Assembly: GCA_963457665.1 (NCBI GenBank)
Contig: OY735228.1
Span: forward strand, 640,001 to 704,000
DNA: 64,000 nt
Reading direction: 5' to 3'
Source of the DNA: Thysanoteuthis rhombus
Taxonomy: Eukaryota > Mollusca > Cephalopoda > Oegopsida > Thysanoteuthidae
The notes under the pieces are model-generated. The model was given only the letters and a program-made list of their open reading frames with translations, was not told where the DNA came from and ran no database searches. Within the stretch, counting starts at the first letter, position 1. The number at the start of each line of letters is the position of its first letter. This document shows positions 24,906 through 36,900 of this stretch, piece by piece. A program made the position numbers and the translations under genes.

Positions 24906-27900
24906 AAGAGAGAGAGAAATGTATGCATGTGTATGTTTGTGAAGCTATTTCTCCACCACCCACACACACCATACAATTTGGCGCTCATTAAATTTGCCCT
25001 TCACCATCCAACCAACCCTCCTCCTCCTCCTGTCCTGACTGAACATTCCCCAACACAAACAAGGTGCCATTATTGTCGGAAATATTTCCTTTTTGAGAAA
25101 CTGTTTGTTTTGTAGGTCAGCTACAACTCCCCTTCCCCGTTGCCAGTCCTTCTCACCAGGATCTGCGGAAATTGGACTTGGATTATCTCTCCTATACACA
25201 TGGCAGATTATCTCTCCACCTCCTCATGCACCCCCCCTCATCTACCACTGCCTTTGACACTCTGGTCCTTGTCTGTCTATTGCTTTCTGTCTGTCTGTCC
25301 TTTTGTATTTCTTTCTCTTTGTTTTCTTCTCCAAGCCAGATTGTTCGATGTTTGAAATAAGTCAGGCCAATCATTAACTGCCAATCAATGACAGGCTTAG
25401 ATTCTATAGCCAATCGTATGCAAGTTACAATTTTATCTGACCTTTTCATGGTCTTTTTACTACATGCACTCTGTTGGGACAGATCTGTCTAAACATTGTT
25501 TATCTCTCTGATCAACATCTCTCTACTGCAGATCTGTCTAAACATTGTTTATCTCTCTGATCAACATCTCTCTACTGCAGATTAGTCTAAACATTGTTTA
25601 TCTCTCTGATCAACATCTCTCTTCTACAGATCTGTCTAAACATTGTTTATCTCTCTGATCAACATCTCTCTTCTACAGATCTGTCTAAACATTGTTTATC
25701 TCTGTGATCAACATCTCTCTTCTACAGATCTGTCTAAACATTGTTTATCTCTCTGATCAACATCTCCCTACTGCAGATCTGTCTAAACATTGTTTATCTC
25801 TCTGATCAACATCTCTCTACTGCAGATCTGTCTAAACATTGTTTATCTCTCTGATTAACATCTCTCTTCTACAGATCTCTCATAGTCTATCTAATCAATA
25901 TCCCCTCTCATACACGTCATAAATGCAAAAAACAGAGATGACGCACATGAGAGAAGATGTGCTCTTGGGTATCCGCTGGGAGGTGCAAGCGGGTCATTTA
26001 TCCATTATCCTTTTATCTTCAAAAGTAGCAACAGATGCCCATGGATGTGCATGCTCCCCCAGAACTAGATTTGACACTTCAGAATACAAAAGATACTACA
26101 GCAAGGCCAGAGGAGAGGACAGAGTCAAAACATAGTTTGGAAAGCAAACAAGAAAGATACAGAAATTTGTCTGAATGAACCACATATTAAGATTTGAAAT
26201 ATTTGTTGTAGCCTTCTAGCTGAAAAAATCAAAAGTTAAATAATCACAAAAGGAAGAAGTGGCTTGAAATTTATGATATAAGTTTATGCTGAATTGGCCC
26301 CTTGGTTTGTGCCAGGGAGAGTTCATGCTTTAGTAGTCACTGTCCGAAAAAAGGCGAGAGAAGTAACTTATTCATTGATCACCCCTTTTTCCTATTTTTC
26401 TAATTAATCACCCCAGCATGTTGCCAAAAGATGTCTATTACAGTACAGTTTCCATTGAGTGTCTGTTATTGCATTCCTGTGGTAAAGCTGTGCCATGCAT
26501 AGGCAGGCTGACAACGAGACAGACCAACAGAAAAAATAAAGAAACATAGTTGACAGGTTTCAGATAATCTGGATAATACCACCGCTGCCACTTAGTGTAG
26601 TACATGGTCAGTGACAAGATATGGCACCGAATAATTGGGGAAGAATAGAGGCTGAGTTTAAGTGCGTGATTTGATCTTCTGCCATCTGTGAGAGCTCTAG
26701 TAGCTCAGTCAGTAGAGCAGTGCCGTACTATTAGAAAATTATTCATTTCTGGAATGGAAACCTTTGCCGCTTTGTTTTTGTTATCACCAAACTGAATTTT
26801 TTTGCATTTCTAGATTAGCCCAACAAAAGGCCCTGTAAAAGGTTGGACGAAGTTGACAATAAAAGGGAAATATTTTGCAAATGGCAATCCTACGCGTCAA
26901 ACCACTGTCAAAATCGGTAGTGCACCTTGTTATGTGAATGGAACCAACAGTACAAAGTGAGTATTTTGGTATAAGATTCTTTTTTGCTATTTCTGCCATC
27001 TATCAATAATTCTAGGACTGATAATGTAATTTTTCAGGGATTTTAGAATGAAAATTGACTAAAATATCTTTTTTTTTTACAAAATGAACCATATTGGGAA
27101 TAGGCACCCCAGATTGATCAAATGTCAGTCATTAATCCATTGTATCCAAAGTGCCATCTGTCTATATCATAAGCAGTGTGACCTTTTCTATTTGTTCCTC
27201 TTTTGATTCTCTGTCTGTAACTTCAATTGGAAGGGTCTATTGTTTCAATTGGTGGGTAAGAAATGTTTTCATCAGCAAAATATGAATTCATCAGACTTTT
27301 ATTAATCACACTATCGAAACAATGAACTATTCCAGTTGAACAAAGTCAGTCAATTTTTGATGAATCCTCTGGCAAAACTGAGTGGATAAACATTTATTTA
27401 CAATGTTAATGGTAGCTACTAGTGAACTATTTAGTTAAAAAGTAAGAAATTGTAAAAAAACTGCTCAAACTCTACAGAAACATTATTATGTATCTTTGCC
27501 AAATACATTTCAACCTCCAATAATGTATGATATAGAGTCGAAAGTATTGAAGTATGCAAAGTACTCATGTGTAATCTCAGATCATTTTTGGACTCTCATC
27601 CCTGCCTCTTCTAGGCCCCATAGGCTCAGGCCTACTCAGTCTAATGGTTAATCTGCCACAGTGTACAACATAGTTTATCATTTTGTTTTATGAATAATTG
27701 TCTGTGTTCAAAATTTGAAATTTTTGTTGATCTCTTTTCTCAGTATCTTTTGCTACACAACAAAGGATGTCAGTGTAAAGAAAGGAAATGTTCAAGTGAA
27801 AATCAGCACCAAAAGTATTTATCCAAACCAACCAAAGATTGAAGGAGAAGGCAGAAGCAAAGAAATCTTTTACTTTATGGTAAATATAGGTTTATGATTT

Positions 27901-30900
27901 CATCTGAATTTCTGAGATGAGGAATCATCATTATATACGGATTCACTTGAAATTCCTCATTAATCTGACTTGTATACCTAGCTGACAAATTAATGTATGA
28001 TGATTCTTTCAATTTTCTCACTCTCCAGCAGTTTCCTCAATGTATCATTTCAGAGAGGGTAATTCACACTCTTCTTTCACCAAATGTGATCTGTCATATC
28101 AGATTTTCTCACTTTTCTTTAGGACGTGGCTTTTCCATGTTCCTTTGGGAAACCTGGCCTAGGGAATAAAATATTGGTTAAACGTATCTGGTAACCTACC
28201 TGACAGTCATAAGTTTAATCCCTGAGTCAGATAGTTTGAAAAAAGTCATGAACTCTAGTTGATTGAAAGAAGCAGATAACTAATATTGTCAAAATTAATC
28301 AACTAGGAAGAATTACCAACTACGAGATATCCCCTGACATGGACAGTGGAACGAGAACAATCTATTTTTGTGGATTGAACAAAGGGTTCAGTTTCCCAGA
28401 AGGTTACCGTTTATAACAAACACCTCAAGGCTTGAGGGTACAATAGCCAGAATGTTACTATTACAACTGAGATAAGGACACTAGTCCAAGTAAATCAGTG
28501 TAAAGTAGGTTTACATTTGAAACTAGAAAGCACTCAGAGAATGTGTACTTTTGAAATTCAATGAGAACTATTTGGGATATTGTGTGGATACTCATGAGCA
28601 TATACATGAATGTATGAGAAAGAAAAACAGAAAAATATCTCTCGATCCAAAAAATTCCTGAATCCGCCCCCAAATTTAATTAACTCTTCCTCGCCTCATT
28701 GTTCTCCTTTCCACAGAAATTCATGGAAATTCGTATAGTACCTGTGGAGATATTTTTTGGACAGACAGACAGACAGAAAGACAGTCTGACAGACAAAGAG
28801 ATGGAAAGACAGTCTGACAACTGTATTTTTATTATTATCTGTTTATTATATATATTCAACATAAAAGTTACAGAAATCATCTTCAGTCGGGGTAGAAGTT
28901 GGAATGGCATTTGGTCCTGCAGCAGCCAGTATTGTCAACTGATTTATTGTTCTTTTTCATTTGACAGGTTCCAGAGATCTACAATTTCACTCCAACATCT
29001 GGTCCCATGTCTGGGGGTACCGAGTGTAACATTACTGGTAAAAATCTGGATATAGGGTCAACAGTCGATCTGTACATAAGTGATCAAAAAGTCTCAATTC
29101 AAAAGTAAGTTTCTCTATCATTGTTTTTAATTTAGGAATCGTTGATATATCTATGTTATCTATTAGACACGCATTCATGGCTGGATTAAGCTAGTGTTAG
29201 GCTTACAGCATATGTTATAGAGGGGCCATGAATTTTTTTTACATGCACATAAATATATCCATACCTTGCATTGATGAATCACTGTAGGCCATGTGTGTAC
29301 TGGAACAAATTAACTCAAGAAAATAGATCTTTCATCTAAAATTATTAATACAGGATTCAGGCATTGTTCGTCTATGATCACATGACTGTTGAGATCCCAA
29401 AAAGCCGTTTCCTGAAAAGACCAAAAGAAGAGTTTTTAGATGGTGTCTAGTGGTCAGTGACATTCACTATCTTTAAAAATCTTTCAGCCGAAGCTGACTT
29501 TGCCGCAATTCCATTAGGTGTCTGATCACCCTGCCTACTCATCATGTTACTGCCTTGTTTCTCTTTTTTGCTGATCCCCACATCCATTGCGCTTTTTATG
29601 TCTACTCCTCAGGCTACTATTCTTTACTATAGAACTACAAGAACACTTTTTGAACCTTTGGCACTCTGTAGGTGACTTTGTTCACTGAGCTGAAAGCTTG
29701 TCCTGTCACTACAGGCAACACCAATCAGAAATCTGCCTGTAAAATGTTTTTAAATGTTCCACAAATTTTTTGGATGAATAACCTCAACGTTACTCTTTTT
29801 GTTCATCTGATTCTTTCTTCAGCCTTCTTCAAACGTTCAATTTTTTCCAACTATTTCAACTCTGTATTCATTTAGCAAAAATTGATTGAACTGAGCTGAT
29901 GCCATTATTCTATGTGTTGTTCAGACACTTGTTCTCATCCTTGATGTTGTTACAGACAAATCATCTTTGATACACCAATTCTCATATGATCATCAAAGTT
30001 CAGTCATCGTATAAAAACTGGTGTTAGATTAAATAGCATCATCAATTTAAACTTTGGAAAAAAGGGAGATCAATGAATAAGTTTCTTCTCTTGCCTTTCA
30101 TTGTGCATCAATAAGAAAGTCAGAATTTTCTAAAAACAAGCATGAATGCTGCTGAACATGAAATAAGGGACTAATCTAGCAAAAACTTACATTGTAAATT
30201 GGACCCCCCTCTCTAAAAACATATTTTGGAGCAAATTTTCAAAGAACAAAAAAATTTTTTTACAGACGTAAAAAGTTTAAATCTTCAGTGATCTAGCTCC
30301 ATTGGTACAGCCTGTATGCATGGTACATAGATAGCCAGTCAACGCTGTGTACAAGATTGAACAACTGGAATAATGTCATCGTCAATAACTTTAAGAAGAG
30401 TCATTAACATACGAACCTTTGTTTGGATAAATTGATCTCTTCTTCCCATCTTTATACAACGTTTCGGTTAATTCATTCTATGGCCTCCTTCAGATGAAAT
30501 ATCCATTCTTTGCTTTGCACCACCAGAGAAAGAGACAGACAAAAGAGACTCTCTCTCTTTATGGATATTACATATTACAACTGAAGGCTGTTGAATGAAA
30601 CGTCCAAAACACGTTAACATCAAAGATGGGAGAAAGAGATGAAATTGTCCAAACCAAAGTTGGTCTTGAATAATGGTATCATCTTAGAAATCCAGATCTC
30701 ATGAGTGTTTATTGCTATAAATGTCTGTTGAATTTTATTACAGGAGAACACAAGACCAGATCTTTGCTGTAACTCAAAGAGTGAACAACAAAATTGATGC
30801 TCCGTTAGAATTAAAGATTGATGGTCAAACTTTAATGACAAAAAATTCCTACCGCTACACACCAGATCCTAAGGTTCTGAGTGTACATCGTCGGAGGCAT

Positions 30901-33900
30901 ACAATTAAAAGGTACAAAAAATCCTGTTTTTATAACCCTTGCTTTCATATCCCGCCTGTAATTGACAGTGGAACTCTCATGTAAAATGAATGGAAAAAAT
31001 TCTGCAAATGGTCAAAGGGAGGTACTTACAATCAACTTATCTCCCTTGAAATTGGCATTCAATTTCTTTGTATGAAATTAAAGGTTAAATAGTATGATTG
31101 TGCATGGTGCAAGTACACTATTATTCATCTATATATTTTGATAATTCATTTTTTCCACTCAATTTCGGTGCCGATTCTCTTCCTACAGTTTTCAAGGTAT
31201 TAACACTATTCTAATGCTCTCATACAATTTTGAAAAAAATGTTCTATCTCTAGCCGGATGGAATTGATCTCACCGACAGAAATTCACTTGCAAAATGGTC
31301 TTTACTCTGAAGAGAGCGTGAAGTATTGAAACAAAATTGGTTCCTAATATATAAACAATTCTCAAAGATATTTATCAAAATCAGGAGTGCACATTATGAT
31401 TTTTATTTGGAGTTACAGGTCTCTAATTTGCCGACAAAGTGTGCATGCAGGCTGAATGAGAGAATAAATCTGTATAGCTTGTCATTTATAGTTGAAATTA
31501 AAAGTAAAAATAGCTGCAATCAGCTAAATTTTATATATTTTATAAATCTCAAATGTTATATGTATTCATTTGAAGCCCTTTTATCAAATGAATTAACAGT
31601 ATAGGAAATTCTAGATCAAATCATTGATAATGATTTAGTATTTACTTTTATGAAGCTTACCAGACTTATTCAGCTATTAAAGATTTTTGTTGGCTGAATC
31701 AGAAAAATTTAGCCCCCCCCCCCCAATTCGGTACGCCCCTGATCAAAATTCTCAAAATTAAATTAATTTGAAACATTTGTTTTGTTTTTTTTTCAGTGGT
31801 GGTATCGATATCGTATTCATTGGCAGAAATCTGAACACAGTACAGAAACCAATGTTGAGTGGAATTGTTGTTAAAACGGAGGCTCCGTTACCAGCTGAGG
31901 TGGGTTGACTTTGATTCTCTCTAAAAGGCAAGAGAAGTTACTTGTTCATTGATCACCACTTTTTCTAAATTTTTGATTGATCACCCCACCCCCCATACTG
32001 CATGCTGCTCAAAGACAACACAGTTTCTATTGAATGACTAATCAGACCTGATTTTTTTTTTCTTTTCTGCAGAAATGTGTGCCAAATGAAGATGGCTCTA
32101 AACTCTTCTGCAAAATTCCTCCCTTGAATGACAGTTCATCCGATATGGTTCCTGTAGATCTTCGATTGGAAATGGATGGTGTAGAAGAATTGTACAAATT
32201 TGGTAAGACTCACCCGGATTTCAGCCGAATAATTTACCAAAATGATCCAATTCTGTACAAGTTTGATACTAAACCGAATATTTTTTACTATGGCAAGACG
32301 AGCGAAAATGTGATAATCAAGGTAAGGAATCTTTTGCCTGAAATTCTTAGTGTTTCTATCATTTGGCAAATCATTCAGACTGTTATCCTCATCTTTGTTG
32401 TTTCCATTACTTGAAATCAAAACAACAAAGGTGAAGATGTTATTTCAAATAATTTGTCAATTGTGAACTTTTTTTTTAAAAAATCTTCACAAGGTTAATG
32501 TTCTTCATTAATCTTTGGTCTGATGAGTCCAAATTTTGCTTCGCTATAAAATGTCTATTTCCGGTTAAATTTGGCTACAAAAATGACTATTTGCAGTTTT
32601 AACATTAGACTCCATCTAAACGCAGCAGACGATATAATTGGCTTGTTTTTTAGAAGTGGTGGTGGGGGTATGATTTGGGTTATGATTGTGTGGGGACATA
32701 TTGGTTAGAGTTGGTGGGGTGTAGGACAATGATTTCAGAATTTTTTTTTTTTCATCCCAAAAGATTCTCAAGAAGCAACCCAAAACGATCGAACAAATAA
32801 TCGTTGTGTAACAAGATGTTCTTCAATTGTCCTGCACGCAAAAAAGGATTAATAACAAACAGTTAATTAAATTTAAATTTCATGGAAAGTAACTTGCTAC
32901 TTTTGCAAGAATTGCATTCTGCTTCCTGTTCTTTAATGCTTTACTTTCATTCAGTTTATAGTTAGTGTACAGCATTTTCTGAGATATGCACTCTCCGAGT
33001 GCTTTCTAGTTTTACTTAGTTTTAATTGAAAATAATTGTCTAATTTTATTTTCTCCACTCAAATTCCAGGGTAAACATATCACTGACATCATTCAGAAAA
33101 AGGATGTCAACATCACAATTGGATACACTAGCTGTTTGATTACTTCACTGACAAACCAGGCCATTTATTGTAAGCCTTCATCAATACCAAAAGAGGACAC
33201 GGATCATCAGAAGTTTCAAGTCCTGGTAAGATCCACAAAAGTTTTGTCACTTTCACTCAAAGTAGGGTTGCCACATTGGGCTGCAAAGTGATATGATCCG
33301 TTCTTCATCTCGGAGACTTACCCAACGCAGGCATTGGAAAAGCGTTAAATTTGGAAACTGAGCAAGTTCTGAGTCAGAGGTTGAATACCAGCCTCTTTGG
33401 GTGGGAATCTATTGAACCTTTCACAAGAAGCAGTTATCTAGTGTTACATTGCTTTCTATGATACAACTATCACCAAATCTATAATCCACACATGGCTCTG
33501 TATACTAAGTCTGACCAGTGAGTATTCAGTGATTCAGCCTTGCCTAGGGCAATGATGCCTTAGTCCCCTTCAAAATACTCCCCTTAGGACTTCATCTACT
33601 TTTCAAAACAATCTGTGAAATCCTCCTTCGGGATCCTCCTTGGGAAAAATCAGAAGTACGAGGGAATCAAATCTGGATTGTAAGGTGGCTCAACAGACCT
33701 GAATGATGTGATGTTCTACAGAAGAACCCTGCACATGATGTGAATAATTGGCTTTCTCAATCATTGTGAATGTGATGGTCACACAGTACACAAACTCACT
33801 CAGTGTCTAACTGAGTAAACCTGCTGTAGTGTCTGTTTGCACGTACACAATGAAGTCCTCTCTGATTGATTTCCAAGTTACATCTAAACTGCGCAACCTG

Positions 33901-36900
33901 TTCTCATGATATTCAAAATGGCTAGAAGCTGCAAATCTTTGTTGTATTCCAAGTTATTCTCTAATTTTGTCATCACATGCTTGGGACCAAAAAGCCTGTG
34001 GGCAACAGAAGGAGTGCAGTCCGTAGAGAGTATTTTTACTTCTAAGATAATCATTGACGTTTTTTTGTCTGAAGTTTATGAATCAAAGGTCAGTTACTTA
34101 TAACAAAAAGTGAATCATAAAAAATGTTTTTTGGGTGTATTGATTTTTCTTTATCATTTATCCGTTATTTTTCAGTCCTATATTTTCCCTTAATTACATA
34201 AATCACAAGTACAGGGATGCCAAAAAAAAAAAGAGTTGAACAGCTTGATTTCTCTGTAACTTGAACCAAATGTAATGAATGAACAATCTAAATAGTGAAT
34301 GAAAGTTTTATTTATGGAAATCCGTTACATCAAATGTGGAAAATCATATTGGCTGAATGACGTCCCTCACCCTTTCTCCCAATCATGAGCTTTTCTGTAG
34401 CATTTCCGTTTCAGGATGATGATAGTGTTGTCCAGACAATCAATGGAGAGCCCTCACTATAGGACAATGATCGAGAGTTTTCTGATGCCACGGCTACCAA
34501 AAGACTACAATATGTGAATGTCAATACTTGAGCAAAAATGGACAGCATTTTTCCAATTGCGTTGTATCAAATAATAGTGATGTGAGATTGTGACCGCACT
34601 CACCATATTTGAGCACCCCAGAGTTTTTTCTTTGGGACCATCTTCAGGATAAAGTGTATAACAATTACCCTCTAACCAGAGTGGCCACAAACAGAACGTC
34701 TGGCATCATATAGCAGTAATAAGTTAAATTCTTGAATCACTTGATAACACTTCATAATGATCGAAACTCTTCCGTGAATGGAATGAAAAATAATGGAACT
34801 CTTTTGTGAATTAATTTTTTTTTTTTTTTTAACTTGAAAATTGGCCTAAAAGGTCAAAGGAGTTAACTTTAATCAGAAGTCATTACCTATGATATTAAGA
34901 TATGAATTATATGAATGTAAGAGTTAAATATCTGAAAATTATTTCTTAACAACAGAGTAGTGGGAGTATTGAAAAGATTACCAGAATATGTAGCACTCTT
35001 CCCTGATGTTATTATTTCTAAAAAGAATTATATGATGTGATAATTATTGCAACACCACAAATCTTTGAGGCTTTTGATAAAGTGTGAATAAGATTATGAT
35101 GTCTGTTTATAAGTGCAACTCATTTCTTTTTCTTCTTTTTTTCGTACCAAATAAATTCATTGTGTATTTCATTTCTGTAAATGGTTTTCGTTTTTTTAAT
35201 CTTCAGGTCAAAATTGGTTACCGGACATATAATATTGGCTGGGTCATTTTCGTATTGACAAGCTCGGCTCAAGTGAATATATCTATTATTGTCTTGATGG
35301 TGATTTTGATCAGTGTGATGATTATAGCTGTTGTCCTTATTTACTGCTTGTGGAAGAAGAAATTGTTGTTCTTTAAGGAAAGGAGCAGTTTACCTACGGC
35401 CAGATACACAGTAAATGATCAGGTCCACTTTGGTGAAAATGGCAGGTTGATTATCAACTCAAACGGTAGGAAATGAAAATATTTTATCATCTACACAGTG
35501 CCCTCCTTCCCACCTACAAAAATATGCATATGTTAGAGTAAGATTATGAAACTAACGATTTTGTGAAAGCCCTGAATATCTTGGTATTTTCATGAAATCG
35601 CTAGTTTTTTCAATCAGTGCAGTATTGGTTAACAAGCTTTTGGTGCTGACTATTACCACTCTGAGTTCGATCCTCACTGGTTGCCCCACTATTATTCTGG
35701 CCTCGTGTCAAACTAAGCTGTATATATATATATTGTAAATTCTGAAGCAGAATATACTTGATATTTTTCAAAGTCTAGCTTAGTTCGACACAAGGCCTCA
35801 GTAGTAGTTCAACTAGTGAGGATCTAACTCATTAAAGCAGTAATAGTCAGCATTGCAACATTGATTGTGAAAGTAGGGATTTGATGAGATATCTAAAAAT
35901 GTTCAGTGTTTTGATGAAATCCCTAGGAATTTAACAAAATAACTAGTTTCACAATCATCCATACATAATTTGTTAATAACAGCTTTGATTTGAATCGCAC
36001 ATTCAGCCTGGAAAAAATTCAAATAGCTTTAAACAAACTGAGGATAAAATTTCACCCATCATATTCCAGGTTCTTCTTTTTGTTGCTTTTTTACTGATGA
36101 GATTTTTTGCCTCGTGTTTTTATGACCTTTTCTATCAAAAATAATAATGCAATTCATTCGTTTACAGAATACACAGAACGTCAAAACTTCTTACCTGTAA
36201 CAACAGTTAGTAACGATGCTACAAGTTGTCCAGTGATTGATGAAAGTATTCTCTTGGAGTTAGGGGACAAAAAACTTCTAATACCAAAAGAGGCTTTGCA
36301 AATTACAGAAAAAATTGGTCAAGGTAATTTACTTGGGTTTTTTTTTTCTGCTTTGTTTTATTAATGAACAATTTTTCACTCTACATTTTTGATAAGGTCA
36401 GTTTATTTTGTTTTAGATAAATTGCTCAAACCTTTTTTGCTTTGACAAGTTTTTCAATAGATTCATTTTAATAGACTAAAGAAATGAACTAAAATTGTCC
36501 TCCTATGCATAATTCTCTCTAAGCTGTGTGTATACACATGTTTTACAACAAAGGAAATTAATGTGTGGACTAAAGATTAGTTACCTAAAATAATATAGTA
36601 ATTAATAGTTATCCTTATAAATAACTTTAAGTAAGATGATATTTCATGATTACACTTTATGAAAATAATCTTTTAGCTAACTGTGCCTCTTAGTCATTTT
36701 TCTTTTTTTTTTTGAAATGCCACATTTTTACATCACTATACATATAAGTTTACATTTGCACAAGCATTTAGTATTTTATCTCTGGAAAAAAAATGACATT
36801 ACTTGAGATTTTTGCACATCATTTATAAGTAAGAAATAGAGAGAACATTTGGAGCTAGAGGAATGACTTATCCTTCGGATTTAGCTTGAGTTTAATGAAG

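Noticed and set aside
24804..25115. Open frame with long IYIYIY repeat, and its minus-strand mirror
   Set aside because: This is translation of the (TA)n microsatellite.
25481..25880. CRISPR array
   Set aside because: The 49-bp units are directly adjacent with no unique spacers, and the DNA is animal. It is a minisatellite.
30744..30911. Furin cleavage at the HRRRH cluster in IPT3
   Set aside because: The cluster lacks the R-x-K/R-R pattern and lies in the stalk, not at the Sema position used in MET and RON.
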